38,160 bases of DNA from Puia dinghuensis (GCA_026225275.1 JAMFSL010000028.1:1-38160), one strand, 5' to 3'; positions 1-9,394 are shown, counted from the stretch's first letter. Numbers and translations are program-made. Notes: generated from the sequence alone by a model not told the origin.

Positions 1-434
1 ATGAATTCAAGCGGTTCAATACCTACGACAGCGCGGGGGTTACATTTTGCCGCCTGTTGGATATACCGGTGGCGATCATTACGGGTGAGCCGTCGCAGGC
101 AGTGAAAAGGAGAGCTGAAAAACTCAATATCGCCCGTTGTCATACGGGTATCAAGGATAAGCTGCCGGTGATGCAGGCGATCTGCCAGGAGCTGCAGATT
201 TCGCTGAGTGAGGTGGCTTATATAGGGGACGATATCAACGATATTCCGGTGCTGCGGGAAGTAGGATTTTCAGCCTGCCCTTCGAGTGCACCGATCTACA
301 TTCAACGATTAGTTACTAAGGTACTGACTAAGAAAGGGGGGGAAGGGGTGTTCAGAGAATTTGTGGAAGGGATCCTCGCGGAATCGGGCGAGTTGGAGGC
401 GCTTCTCAACAAACATTATCTGACAGGCCGTTGA
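1..434 (+). CDS. KdsC-like HAD phosphatase (3-deoxy-manno-octulosonate-8-phosphate phosphatase), 5' truncated by window
   Basis: The reading frame is already open at base 3, so the gene starts outside the window; the ATG at 57 is internal. The visible part resembles the C-terminal two thirds of KdsC-type HAD phosphatases, which remove phosphate from KDO-8-phosphate during lipopolysaccharide core synthesis. Visible motifs are FNTYDSAGV near the start, the HAD motif II region (VAIITGE), the conserved DKL lysine region (GIKDKLPVMQ) and the acidic motif GDDINDIPVL, followed by the GG(E)GVFREF segment typical of the KdsC C-terminus. HAD motif I (the nucleophilic Asp) lies upstream and cannot be checked. 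A related sugar-phosphate phosphatase is possible. It converges with the next gene, leaving about 10 bp between stops. Confidence 0.8.
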   Translation, partial: EFKRFNTYDSAGVTFCRLLDIPVAIITGEPSQAVKRRAEKLNIARCHTGIKDKLPVMQAICQELQISLSEVAYIGDDINDIPVLREVGFSACPSSAPIYIQRLVTKVLTKKGGEGVFREFVEGILAESGELEALLNKHYLTGR

Positions 435-444
435 ATGCTAGCCG

Positions 445-3400
445 TTAATCTTCCTCGTTGCCGCGGTCAAAATAGTTGTGGTCCAGGTAGAAGCCCGCTG
501 CGCTTTTGCGTTTGGAAAAGAGCAGTCGTTTTAACTGATCGTCGAACTGGGTATTGACGGGTTTGTCCTGCCGAAGCTTTTTGGCCGTCAGGGTGACGAA
601 TTCTGTCGCCGTATTGACTTCCTTTAGATTGGCGGGCTGGATGCCGCTCAGGCCCATTTGCCAATCGTCATCTTTTCCGAGCTTATATTTGAACAGATAG
701 ACATTCCCTTTGGACTCCTTGAACTGTACTTCCCGCTGGCCGACTAACTGGATGTCTGCGAATGCGGCGTTGTTGTGTCCGGCGGCCAGCAGACTCCGGG
801 CGATGTCGACCTGGTTCTTATAGCGACCCGGGAAGAGATCGGTACGGTGAATGGACACCAGGGCACGGTACAGTGTACTGCGCCAGGCATCGGCCGCCGC
901 CAGGTTCCGGATGACCGAATCGGCTACAGGCCGGGAATGACGGATTAATAAAACGGCCGTATTGAGGCGCAACATGGCATCCCGGCTTTGCAACATCTTG
1001 TCGAAAAAGTGTGGAATGGAGGGGTTAGTTTCATAGAAGGGTTCCAGCAAAATGGCATAGTCGTCCAGTTCGTTGCCGTTTTCGTCGTCGGCAGTCTCTG
1101 TATTCTCATCACTATTGTCGTCCTCTTTCTTCTGCAATTTCTTCTCGTCCCTACCCTCCTGCTTTTTCCATTGGATCTTGGCGTCGAACCAGATCTGGCT
1201 GAACCAGGCGGAATAATCTTTGCCCTGCAGGTAGCCGCTGTCCACCAACCCGGCCAACAATCCCTGTACGTTGCCTTTGTAGTCATCGACGGCAGCCAGT
1301 TGGAGCAGATCGGGGAAAAGGGTACTGGCCAAGGTCAGGGAATCCCCCAGGTCCTGGAACAGGTAGTTGTAATCCGAAGTATTGTCAAAGACGGGCGGGT
1401 CCTGCACGATCAACTTTTTTAGCAGGTCATAGGCAGGGCGCGTCTTGTGGTGAGCGAGGGCCTTGAAAACGGCATTCTGAAAAGTGCTGGTATCGCCAGC
1501 CCTTTCATAGATCTGCTGCAATCCCGCCACCACGGGTTTGATGGCCAAGGAATCATCTATATACCCCAGCTCGTTGATAAGGCGGGTTTTGGTATCGAAA
1601 TAATCTTTGCTGTTATAGGGAAGCGTGTTGATTGCTTTCAACAGTGCAGGCACGCCGGCAGGGCCGAAATAGACATTGGGAATCGCCTCGCGGGCCCTTT
1701 GCGCGGTGAGTGAATCGGTGCTATAAAAGTCATGAAAAAAGTTGTCCAGCTTGCTGGTGAAGAGGGAGGGACCGGGGGTCTCGGCACCCGGGGCGCCTGC
1801 GCCGGCGGCTTGGGCGTCCGAGGGGTGGAGGGTGGCATAGAACCGTTGGATGAAATCGCCGGACGGCTCGAGGGAATCGGTGAGGGACAGTATCCGGAAG
1901 AGGTGATTGTCTTTCAGAAAGAGGCATACGTTGATCTGGCGCGCGGTATTGGTATCGGATAGGGTCATGCGATAACCAGAAAAGGGGGCCTTGGGCGAGG
2001 TGGCGGGGGATGGGTCGTCTAACCGGAAAGGCTGCATTTTGCTGATGATCATGTCCTGGCGCAGTCTTTTCACATTGGTCTCATCCAGCCAGAAAGCGGC
2101 GGTGTCCTTCGGGTAATAATATTTAGGAAAGGATTCTACGGATACGAATACGGCCTGTCCGGTGGAATCGTCCTGGAACAGGGCGGTCCTGGGGTGGGGC
2201 CAGTAGTTGTTATAATCGGGCAGGGAATTCAGAAATTCTTCGCTGGTAGCCCTTTCCATGATATGACGCATTCCGGAATCGACATCCGGAACCATCGGGG
2301 TAGTGACGGCGATGCGCATGAAGGTATCGGTATAATTTCGGAAGGAAGAATAAAGGTAGGGCGTGAGGGTAAAGGAATTGAAAAAGGTGGTAAAGGCCCG
2401 ATCTTTACTTCTGCTGTGTGTAGCCAGCACATAGTCGTCCGCCCCCGCGATGACAAATTTCGCCCGGATATAACTTCCATCCTTGCCCAGGTAGACGGCA
2501 TCCAGACAATGATGGCCATTACTGACCCCCAGGCGCCGGCTAAGGATCCGATCGACCCAGCCGGACAATTGAAAGCTTTCTTCCATGAGGGCCAGATCGG
2601 CAGTATCTTCTTCCAGAAAACGATAGTTTTGGACGGTCTTTTTCCAGAGCAGATAGGCATCTCCGGTAGCTGAATCGGTGGCTTCATATTCCCAGCGGAT
2701 GAGTCCATCTTCGTCAGATTGATTCTTATTTTCGTCAGGGATGTGGGGCATGGAAACCGAGAACCCGCCCCTGGCCGGAGAAAAAGTGGTCCAACTGCCG
2801 GGAAGGCTGCTGCGGATGTGGATAGAGCCGAAGAACTTTTCGGCTTCGGGGCCGTCAACATAGTTGTTAGTACCGCTCATCTTAAAAACCCAGACTTCGT
2901 AAGGGGTAACGAAGATATTATACCGTTGAAGATCACCATGGCGGGTTCGGCCGGTAATATCGAAGCCTTTATAGCCGCTGCGGGTAATGGTCGTCTTACT
3001 GAGGATCTTACCAGGAATGTTTTCGTACAGCAGACTGTCTACCTTTTTAAGAATGAGCTCATCCTTTTCACCGAGGAAACTACTGTGGGTCTTTACGCGG
3101 CCGATCATATAGTACGTCCCATTGCTCATATCCGCGTACTGCCAAGAGTCCGCCTCACGGCTTTCGGGCCGACGGTATAACTTACCGGGCAGGTCGACCG
3201 AGAAATCGCCATCTTCCGAGGTGAAGGCGGCGAAGGTGACGGGGACCTTGATCTTATCGATATCATCCCGGCGGTTGGCATCGCGATCGGGCATGATGAC
3301 AGGCCGGAGGGTATAGCCTTTTTTCCGGAGCAGTTCGATGACTCCCCTTTTGCCGGGCAGGTGGGCGGCCCCTACCCCAACGAATAAAGAATGATGCTGA

Positions 3401-4185
3401 ACGATGCTATCGATAGAGGCGGCCTGGATCTCGTTACGCCGGTAGAGGAATTTCTCCATATAGGATTCCGAGGGCTCCATGAGTTTTTCAAGAGAGTCGA
3501 GGAGGTCAAGGTCGCCCTGGCGATACGCTTCCTGGCTTTTTCGCTCAATTTCATAGGCGGATTCGCCGTCGGTATTGGGGGCCTTCTTCTTCTTATCTTT
3601 CATCATGTCCTGGGCGGCCTCCATGACGAGGCGTTCGGTCTGGAAATAGTTTTCGACGCCGGTGGCTTGCTTGCCGAGTTTGCGGCCGGTCTGATAGATA
3701 TAGAGGTCGAGGTAGGTGTCTTCTTCAAAATCCGCCCTGGTCCGGTAGGTGCGATACAGCAACCCGTTGATCACGGTAGGTTCGTCACTCAGGGCTGATT
3801 TTATCCGGTCGTCGTATTTTTCGAGTTGGAAAGACTTTTCGTTGAGATAGTCATTGGGTGCGCCCTGGGTATACAACTTAAGATTGGACTCCATGTTCTC
3901 GAAACGGAACAGTTGGTCCTGCCAGAGTTGGGGGTCGAGTTCGAGGGCTACGACGTCTGCGCTCTTGATGTCGAGATAAAAGGAATCGCTGAGGTGGAAG
4001 ACGAGCTTACTGCTGACATGCATCGTCCCGAAGAGATAGGAGGGTTTTTTGAGGCCTTTGCCGGTGATCTCCCACAATAAGGTCGGGTATTTCTTTTCTG
4101 TCTTTACCTGGGCTGTCAGGGACGAGGCCAAAAGGAGGGAAAGCACGGCTACCAGCACACTACACCTAAGTGGGGTTGATCTCAT
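445..4185 (-). CDS. Secreted TraB/GumN-domain protein with very long C-terminal extension
   Basis: The N-terminal third is a TraB/PrgY/GumN domain: the opening (LLWEITGKGLKKPSYLFGTMH) and the closing segment (FVGVGAAHLPGKRGVIELL, about residues 270-300) carry the conserved GTMH and GxxHLPG signatures. Its biochemical role is uncertain; some family members are proposed metal-dependent proteases. The start at 4185 (MRSTPLR followed by a hydrophobic stretch ending in TAQ) gives a clean signal peptide; an in-frame ATG at 4212 adds nine residues. Family members are usually about 300 residues, whereas this one has about 1,250. The extension appears to contain up to three related units beginning with FSV..P-like strands (about residues 330-465, 475-620 and 630-800), then an alpha-helical HEAT-like stretch and a charged Lys/Glu/Asp-rich segment near residue 1040. 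Function of the extension unknown. Confidence 0.8.
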   Translation of the reverse strand: MRSTPLRCSVLVAVLSLLLASSLTAQVKTEKKYPTLLWEITGKGLKKPSYLFGTMHVSSKLVFHLSDSFYLDIKSADVVALELDPQLWQDQLFRFENMESNLKLYTQGAPNDYLNEKSFQLEKYDDRIKSALSDEPTVINGLLYRTYRTRADFEEDTYLDLYIYQTGRKLGKQATGVENYFQTERLVMEAAQDMMKDKKKKAPNTDGESAYEIERKSQEAYRQGDLDLLDSLEKLMEPSESYMEKFLYRRNEIQAASIDSIVQHHSLFVGVGAAHLPGKRGVIELLRKKGYTLRPVIMPDRDANRRDDIDKIKVPVTFAAFTSEDGDFSVDLPGKLYRRPESREADSWQYADMSNGTYYMIGRVKTHSSFLGEKDELILKKVDSLLYENIPGKILSKTTITRSGYKGFDITGRTRHGDLQRYNIFVTPYEVWVFKMSGTNNYVDGPEAEKFFGSIHIRSSLPGSWTTFSPARGGFSVSMPHIPDENKNQSDEDGLIRWEYEATDSATGDAYLLWKKTVQNYRFLEEDTADLALMEESFQLSGWVDRILSRRLGVSNGHHCLDAVYLGKDGSYIRAKFVIAGADDYVLATHSRSKDRAFTTFFNSFTLTPYLYSSFRNYTDTFMRIAVTTPMVPDVDSGMRHIMERATSEEFLNSLPDYNNYWPHPRTALFQDDSTGQAVFVSVESFPKYYYPKDTAAFWLDETNVKRLRQDMIISKMQPFRLDDPSPATSPKAPFSGYRMTLSDTNTARQINVCLFLKDNHLFRILSLTDSLEPSGDFIQRFYATLHPSDAQAAGAGAPGAETPGPSLFTSKLDNFFHDFYSTDSLTAQRAREAIPNVYFGPAGVPALLKAINTLPYNSKDYFDTKTRLINELGYIDDSLAIKPVVAGLQQIYERAGDTSTFQNAVFKALAHHKTRPAYDLLKKLIVQDPPVFDNTSDYNYLFQDLGDSLTLASTLFPDLLQLAAVDDYKGNVQGLLAGLVDSGYLQGKDYSAWFSQIWFDAKIQWKKQEGRDEKKLQKKEDDNSDENTETADDENGNELDDYAILLEPFYETNPSIPHFFDKMLQSRDAMLRLNTAVLLIRHSRPVADSVIRNLAAADAWRSTLYRALVSIHRTDLFPGRYKNQVDIARSLLAAGHNNAAFADIQLVGQREVQFKESKGNVYLFKYKLGKDDDWQMGLSGIQPANLKEVNTATEFVTLTAKKLRQDKPVNTQFDDQLKRLLFSKRKSAAGFYLDHNYFDRGNEED

Positions 4186-4310
4186 TATTACAAGTTGCAT
4201 AAAAGACGGCAATTCGGGAAAATTATTTTGTGGGCGCGGATTATTTCAAGGTGGATGCGGGGCGAAACCGACCGGCGGGTACCCGAGCGGTAGCGAAGGG
4301 TACGAGCGAG

Positions 4311-4361
4311 GGAAGGCGAGGGACGAAGCCTTCCCGAAGCTCTTCGGCCGAAGCGGCCGCA
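4311..4361. repeat. Cluster of inverted repeats in the 460-bp gap before queA
   Basis: Between the TraB-domain gene and queA (4186-4672) no convincing gene is seen. The GC-rich part holds a 7-bp perfect stem (GGAAGGC at 4311-4317 with GCCTTCC at 4328-4334), the 12-bp palindrome CTTCGGCCGAAG at 4342-4353 and GCGGCCGC at 4354-4361. The arrangement resembles REP-like dispersed intergenic repeats, but only a genome-wide search could show that they recur. Nearer queA, 4584-4596 (CGGAA/TTCCG) forms a small hairpin in the leader. Confidence 0.45.
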
Positions 4362-4498
4362 GATATTAGCCCCGTAGAGGCCGTCGCAGGCGGCCGAAGC
4401 AGAGCAGAGAATGATGGTGCGGATAGGTCAGGAAGGGGGCGCGAGTGGGTGGCGGGCGCGAGGCGGGGCGATGTGATTTTGGGCTGCTAAACCGTTTT

Positions 4499-4530
4499 TT
4501 TGAGAAATATGACTTTTTTTCGTACCTTCG
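4499..4530 (+). promoter_or_regulatory. Probable promoter for queA (Bacteroidota type)
   Basis: TTTG at 4499-4502 is followed after 20 bp by TACCTTCG at 4523-4530, a one-mismatch copy of the Bacteroidota -7 consensus TAnnTTTG. This would give queA a leader of roughly 135 nt. Confidence 0.5.
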
Positions 4531-4672
4531 CACGCTTGAAAATTCATGATATCAAATCGGGTGCCGTAAGACCTGGTTTGTACCGGAATCTTTCCGATAT
4601 ATCCATACCGCCTGCCTGGTATCATGTGCGAGTTGTCGACTTTCGGCAAAACCTTAAAATTAAACATTCCAC

Positions 4673-5722
4673 ATGAAGCTTTCACAGTTCAAGTTTGATC
4701 TCCCCCTAAACCTTATTGCCCAACACCCTGCGAAAAAGAGAGAAGACAGCCGGATGATGGTCGTTCATCGCAAGACCGGACAGATCGAGAACAAGCATTT
4801 CCGGGACATCCTCGAGTACTTCGACGATAAGGATGTTTTTGTCGTCAATAACACCAAGGTTTTCCCTGCCCGCATGTATGGTCGGAAAGAGAAGACGGGC
4901 GCCAAGATAGAGGTATTCCTGCTGCGCGAACTGAACAAGCCGAACAGGCTGTGGGATGTGATAGTGGATCCTGCCAGAAAGATCAGGGTAGGCAACAAGC
5001 TGTATTTCGGCGATAACGACGAACTGGTAGCGGAAGTGATCGACAATACGACGAGCCGGGGAAGAACGATCCGATTTCTCTGGGACGGCAGTGATGATGA
5101 ATTCCGTGAAGTATTGGAACTGCTGGGGGAAACACCTCTGCCCAAGTACATCAAGCGTAAGCCTGACGAAGAAGATAAAGAACGCTACCAGACCGTTTAT
5201 GCGAAGCATGAGGGAGCTGTCGCGGCGCCGACGGCGGGGCTGCATTTCAGCAAGGAGCTGATCAAACGGCTGGAGATCAAGGGTGTCCGTTTTGCGGAGA
5301 TCACGTTGCACACGGGGCTGGGAACTTTCCGGCCGATCGAGGTCGAAGACCTGAGCAAGCACAAGATGGATGCGGAATATTACCGGATAGAAGAAGATGC
5401 CTGTAAGATCGTGAACAAGGCCCGGCTGGGGAATCACCGGATCTGTTCGATCGGCACCACGACGATGCGCGCCGTGGAATCTTCCTTTACTGCCGAAAAG
5501 TTATTGAAACCTTCGGAAGGCTGGACGAATACCTTTATTCACCCCCCCTATCAGTTCAATATTGCGGATGCGCTGGTGACGAATTTTCATCTGCCGAAGA
5601 CGAGCCTGCTGATCATGGTGTGTGCGTTTGCGGGATATGACCTGGCGATGGAGGCTTACAGGAAAGCAATCAAGGACAAATACCGATTCTTCAGCTATGG
5701 GGATGCGATGCTGGTAATATGA
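4673..5722 (+). CDS. queA: S-adenosylmethionine:tRNA ribosyltransferase-isomerase QueA
   Basis: QueA transfers and isomerises the ribosyl group of S-adenosylmethionine onto 7-aminomethyl-7-deazaguanine at tRNA wobble position 34, forming epoxyqueuosine in the queuosine pathway. The 349-residue length is normal for the family. Recognisable segments are the N-terminal [20 protein letters not shown], the [16 protein letters not shown] strand, [17 protein letters not shown] (the strongly conserved AAPTAGLHF block), [13 protein letters not shown] and the C-terminal [21 protein letters not shown]. The start is supported because the protein begins [11 protein letters not shown], as in homologues. 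It is monocistronic as far as can be seen, with a promoter-like sequence upstream and a terminator just after the stop. Confidence 0.97.
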   Translation: MKLSQFKFDLPLNLIAQHPAKKREDSRMMVVHRKTGQIENKHFRDILEYFDDKDVFVVNNTKVFPARMYGRKEKTGAKIEVFLLRELNKPNRLWDVIVDPARKIRVGNKLYFGDNDELVAEVIDNTTSRGRTIRFLWDGSDDEFREVLELLGETPLPKYIKRKPDEEDKERYQTVYAKHEGAVAAPTAGLHFSKELIKRLEIKGVRFAEITLHTGLGTFRPIEVEDLSKHKMDAEYYRIEEDACKIVNKARLGNHRICSIGTTTMRAVESSFTAEKLLKPSEGWTNTFIHPPYQFNIADALVTNFHLPKTSLLIMVCAFAGYDLAMEAYRKAIKDKYRFFSYGDAMLVI

Positions 5723-5747
5723 TGATACTGGTTTTATGATGATACTG

Positions 5748-5773
5748 AACCCCGCCTGACGGCGGGGTTTTTT
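5748..5773 (+). terminator. Intrinsic terminator after queA
   Basis: A 9-bp perfect stem (AACCCCGCC with GGCGGGGTT), four-base loop TGAC, followed by a run of T. It lies 25 bp after the queA stop and 13 bp before the esterase start, so the esterase is likely transcribed separately or by read-through. Confidence 0.85.
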
Positions 5774-5785
5774 GTATATTTAACT

Positions 5786-6703
5786 ATGAAGCTTGCTTTT
5801 TTACTTTTTTTATTTCCCATTATTATGGCGAATGCACAGCAGGAACTGCCTTTATATGGCGCTGGTCCTATTCCGAATTCCAGGGCGACAGCCGATGAGG
5901 AAAAGGATGAGCCGTCGGGCAATCCGGTGCGACATTCGCTCAGCAAGGTCAGCCGGCCAACGCTGACGGCGTATTTGCCGGCGGCAGGAACGGCCAATGG
6001 GACGGCGGTGATCGTCTGTCCCGGGGGTGGGTATGATCATCTGGCGATTACACATGAAGGCACGGATGTGGCCCGCGCATTGAGCGAGATGGGGATTGCG
6101 GCTTTTGTGCTGAAGTACCGGATGCCTAGCGATGAGACGATGATAGACAAGACGATCGGCCCTTTACAGGACGCACAGCGGGCTCTTCAGCTGGTGCGCC
6201 AGCGGGCCGCCGACTGGGGAGTCAATCCGGACCGTGTGGGCATCATGGGTTTTTCGGCGGGGGGTCACCTGGCGTCTACGGCGGGAACACATTTTGGAAA
6301 AGCCTATATCGACAATCCGGCGGGGATTTCGCTGCGACCGGATTTTATGGTGCTATTGTACCCAGTGATCAGTTTCAGCTATGGTTATACGCATCACGGA
6401 TCCAGGAACAATCTCGTCGGCCCCCACCCTGATACGGCCCTGGTGCAGGAATATTCGAACGAGCTGCAGGTAACGGCGACGACTCCGCCTACTTTTCTGG
6501 TACATTGCGGTGACGACAAGGTCGTGCCGGTGGCGAACAGTCTCCGATTCTATGAGGCTTTGCAACGTAATGGCGTGCAGGCGGAGATGCATATTTATCC
6601 GAAGGGTGGACATGGTTTTGGCATGCATAATCCTACCACCAAAGATGAGTGGATGGATAGATTACGAAACTGGTTGGATGCGAATGGATTGTTGAAGCGA
6701 TAG
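5786..6703 (+). CDS. Secreted alpha/beta hydrolase (acetyl-esterase-like)
   Basis: This 305-residue protein starts with a hydrophobic signal peptide (MKLAFLLFLFPIIMANAQQ). The alpha/beta-hydrolase core shows the oxyanion-hole region VIVCPGGGYDHLA, the nucleophile elbow GFSAGGH (catalytic Ser), the acidic residue in HCGDDKVVP and the histidine in GGHGFGMH, so the full Ser-Asp-His triad is visible. Related secreted esterases in Bacteroidota remove acetyl or feruloyl groups from plant xylan. The substrate here is not known and no glycoside hydrolase lies next to it. The gene is flanked by the queA terminator and converges with the following minus-strand gene with an 11-bp gap. Confidence 0.87.
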   Translation: MKLAFLLFLFPIIMANAQQELPLYGAGPIPNSRATADEEKDEPSGNPVRHSLSKVSRPTLTAYLPAAGTANGTAVIVCPGGGYDHLAITHEGTDVARALSEMGIAAFVLKYRMPSDETMIDKTIGPLQDAQRALQLVRQRAADWGVNPDRVGIMGFSAGGHLASTAGTHFGKAYIDNPAGISLRPDFMVLLYPVISFSYGYTHHGSRNNLVGPHPDTALVQEYSNELQVTATTPPTFLVHCGDDKVVPVANSLRFYEALQRNGVQAEMHIYPKGGHGFGMHNPTTKDEWMDRLRNWLDANGLLKR

Positions 6704-6714
6704 GCCGGGCCGGG

Positions 6715-7917
6715 TTACGGCATTAAATCGGGGTGAGACGGGGGTATCAGTTTAATTTCATTGCCATACATCCCGAAGTCCCGCGGTACGAGGTTGGCCA
6801 TTTTTTCGGTCTGGCTCCAATTCCCTTTGGTCAGGATCTCATTCGGCGGGTAGTACCCGCCATTCTCTTCAACAATGACGGGATGGCCGGTCATCAATTC
6901 GATGGCTGATTCTGTATAGGCGATCCCCAGTCTACCATTCCCAAAGATAACGGTACAATCGCCGGTGAAGAACAGGCTCCTGGTCTGATCGGGTTTGAGG
7001 GTGAGAAGTCCCTCGAAGCTGCGGATTTTCTGGGTATAATAATCCGGCTCGCGGAGCACCTCCCAGTAATGATGCAGGGTATCTATGGGTATGCTGTCAT
7101 TCTTGGTGACATTGGGGGTATAGATCGCTTTTACTCGTGCTTTCTCGATGTTCGGCACCTGTATTTCATGCTCCACGATGAACCCATCCTGTTGCAGGTG
7201 GCCATTATAGAGACTGCGCATGAAATGCATGAGTGAGCCCAGGTAGGCCCGTTCGCGGCTTTGTTCCCAGCGTTGCTGCTGGCCGTCGTTATCTGCCGTC
7301 ATTTCCCGGAAGAAAGGATAGCCGTAATAGGAGACGATATGGCTCTCGTAATCGTAGTCAAAGGATTCGAGCCGATATTCCAGCTCATAGCCCAGGGCCT
7401 TATTTTCGATTATCAGCGGGTCGAGAGCCGTCACGTGCAGGCGTTTACTCTTCGGATAATAGTGAAATCGGAGCGATTTCCGGTTCTCCAGTTTACAATC
7501 GGATGCGTTTGGCGTGGTTCCGATGAAGTTCTCTATGAAGAATTTTCCAAATTTCTCCCAGCCATCCTTTAAATAGGGTTCAACGGTGACGGCCTGCAAT
7601 TCGGAGGCTTTTTCACCGAGGCGCAGATTGAATACGAGGGGAAGGCTGTGGCTACTGAATTCCCGGAGAAAGGTTTCGTAGCCGATGGCGGAAACGATGA
7701 ACTCGTATCTGCCGTTGGGAATGCCCCCCAGCACGAAACTGCCGTCGGCCTTGGTGACGGTGCCTTTGGAGCTCCCATTAAGGAATACGCTGACGCCGAC
7801 GAGGGGTCTGCCAGTGGCGGAATCTTTGATCGATCCGGAGATGGTATTGTTCTGTGCCTGGGCAAAAAAACAGAAGGCGGTCAACAGGACGATCAACAGG
7901 GATAAAATCCTTTTCAT
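6715..7917 (-). CDS. Carboxypeptidase-regulatory-like domain protein, exported
   Basis: A 400-residue exported protein with a signal peptide (MKRILSLLIVLLTAFCFFAQAQ). Residues about 24-100 form a carboxypeptidase-D regulatory-like beta-sandwich (ISGSIKDSATGRPLVGVSVFLNGSSKGT..DGSFVLGGIPNG), the domain also found at the N-terminus of SusC-type receptors. The rest contains many aromatic residues and beta-type segments and resembles uncharacterised Bacteroidota outer-surface proteins. No catalytic motif is evident. The gene lies 54 bp downstream of aspartokinase on the same strand, but the two show no obvious functional link. Confidence 0.75.
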   Translation of the reverse strand: MKRILSLLIVLLTAFCFFAQAQNNTISGSIKDSATGRPLVGVSVFLNGSSKGTVTKADGSFVLGGIPNGRYEFIVSAIGYETFLREFSSHSLPLVFNLRLGEKASELQAVTVEPYLKDGWEKFGKFFIENFIGTTPNASDCKLENRKSLRFHYYPKSKRLHVTALDPLIIENKALGYELEYRLESFDYDYESHIVSYYGYPFFREMTADNDGQQQRWEQSRERAYLGSLMHFMRSLYNGHLQQDGFIVEHEIQVPNIEKARVKAIYTPNVTKNDSIPIDTLHHYWEVLREPDYYTQKIRSFEGLLTLKPDQTRSLFFTGDCTVIFGNGRLGIAYTESAIELMTGHPVIVEENGGYYPPNEILTKGNWSQTEKMANLVPRDFGMYGNEIKLIPPSHPDLMP

Positions 7918-7971
7918 GGAATACCGGGAATTTTAATGCCATGAAAATAAAACAAAAATATTGGCCAGCCC

Positions 7972-9306
7972 CTATTCGAGGCCGAAAAGTCCCTTGTTTA
8001 ACAATTGAAGGGTCTCGGTCTTGTGGGCGGAGGGGATCAGCAGGGAAACATTATGCTTACTACCGCCATAGCTGACCATCCGGATAGGCACGGGGATGAG
8101 CGCACTGAACAGCTTGCTCAATACGTCGGGGGTATGAGCGATCTCGTTCCCAACAATGGAGACGATGGTATGGTTTTCTTCGACTTCGATCGTACCGAAG
8201 GGTTCGAGTTCACGGACGATGGCCTTCAGTTCGGCAATACTTTCGATCGTGAGGGATACCGCCACTTCTGAGGTGGTGATCATATCGATCGGGGTGCGGT
8301 ATTTTTCGAAGATCTCGAAGATCTTCCGCAGGAAACCGTAAGCGAGGAGCATGCGGCTGCTGCGGATATTGATGGCGACGATGCCGTCTTTGGCAGCGAT
8401 CGCCTTTACGCCTTCTGATCCGGCCGCTTCAGTGATGAGGGTGCCTTTGGCATCGGGCTGCATGGTGTTGAGCAGTCTTACAGGCACTTTATAGAACTGA
8501 GCGGGCCAGATGGAAGCCGGATGAAGGATCTTGGCGCCGAAGTAGGCCAGTTCCGCAGCTTCTTCGAAGCTGAGCTGTTCGATGGCCACGGTCTTTTTGA
8601 CGACGCGGGGATCATTGTTATGCATCCCGTCGATGTCGGTCCAGATCTCGCATACGGAGGCGTTGATAGCGGCGGCGATGAGCGAAGCGGTGTAGTCGCT
8701 GCCACCCCTTTTGAGGTTATCTACTTCGCCGCGTGCATTGCGGCAGATGTATCCCTGGGTAATGAAAAGGTTCTTATCCTTATGCTGTTGGAGGAGTTGG
8801 GTCAATTTGGTCTTGATGCTATTGATCTGGGGTTCGTCATGTGCATCGATGGTCATGAATTCCAGGGCAGGAAGGAGGGAGTGGCCGATGCCATTCTCTT
8901 CTAAGAATACGGAAAACAGCTTTGTCGACAGCAGTTCGCCCTGGGCGAGAATGTCTTTGCTGAGCGCTTCGCTGAAAGATATGCGGAGGATGATCGTCAG
9001 GAATTCGAAATGTTCGGCGACGATGGCTTTTGCTTTGGCGAGGGAGGGGGCCGTCTTGACGAGATCGCTGATGAAAGTCTGATAGTGAGCTTCTAACTTT
9101 TCGATGAGCTCCTTTGCCTTTTCGCGCTGGCCGGTAGCAATGGCGTTACCTATTTCGACGAGGGCGTTGGTGGTGCCGCTGAGGGCGCTGAGTACGACGA
9201 TAGTGGGTGTTGACGGGTCGGCGGTGATGAGTTGGCTGACCTGGCGCATCCGTTCGGGTTTGCCTACGGAGGTGCCGCCGAATTTCATTACTTTAATCTG
9301 ATTCAT
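7972..9306 (-). CDS. lysC: Aspartate kinase (monofunctional)
   Basis: Aspartokinase phosphorylates L-aspartate, the first step toward lysine, diaminopimelate, threonine and methionine. The N-terminal KVMKFGGTSVGKPERM is the nucleotide-binding signature, and GGSDYTASLIAAAINA with EIWTDIDGMHNNDPR are the conserved catalytic segments. The last about 150 residues hold two ACT-type domains (IAINIRSSRMLLAYGFLRKIFEIFEKY and IVSIVGNEI..), which normally bind lysine or threonine for feedback inhibition. At 444 residues it lacks a homoserine dehydrogenase domain, so it is monofunctional. The symbol lysC is by family; the allosteric effector cannot be read from sequence. No lysine riboswitch is visible in the short upstream gap. 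Confidence 0.93.
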   Translation of the reverse strand: MNQIKVMKFGGTSVGKPERMRQVSQLITADPSTPTIVVLSALSGTTNALVEIGNAIATGQREKAKELIEKLEAHYQTFISDLVKTAPSLAKAKAIVAEHFEFLTIILRISFSEALSKDILAQGELLSTKLFSVFLEENGIGHSLLPALEFMTIDAHDEPQINSIKTKLTQLLQQHKDKNLFITQGYICRNARGEVDNLKRGGSDYTASLIAAAINASVCEIWTDIDGMHNNDPRVVKKTVAIEQLSFEEAAELAYFGAKILHPASIWPAQFYKVPVRLLNTMQPDAKGTLITEAAGSEGVKAIAAKDGIVAINIRSSRMLLAYGFLRKIFEIFEKYRTPIDMITTSEVAVSLTIESIAELKAIVRELEPFGTIEVEENHTIVSIVGNEIAHTPDVLSKLFSALIPVPIRMVSYGGSKHNVSLLIPSAHKTETLQLLNKGLFGLE

Positions 9307-9326
9307 GAGCTCTTTAATTTGATCTA

Positions 9327-9376
9327 TCCGCCTTCGGCGGAGTCAGGCTTTGATTTGGTCATCCGCCTTCGGCGGA
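9327..9376. repeat. Two identical 15-bp palindromic hairpins
   Basis: TCCGCCTTCGGCGGA occurs at 9327-9341 and again at 9362-9376, a 35-bp period. Each can form a 6-bp stem with a TTC loop. They lie between the stop of the dehydrogenase gene and the start of aspartokinase, both on the minus strand. No U-tract follows, so they look more like dispersed palindromic repeats than terminators. Confidence 0.7.
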
Positions 9377-9394
9377 GGTGGGCAAAGATAAAGG

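Noticed and set aside
4531-4672. preQ1 riboswitch in the queA leader
   Set aside because: Small hairpins exist but I could not find a preQ1 aptamer pattern.
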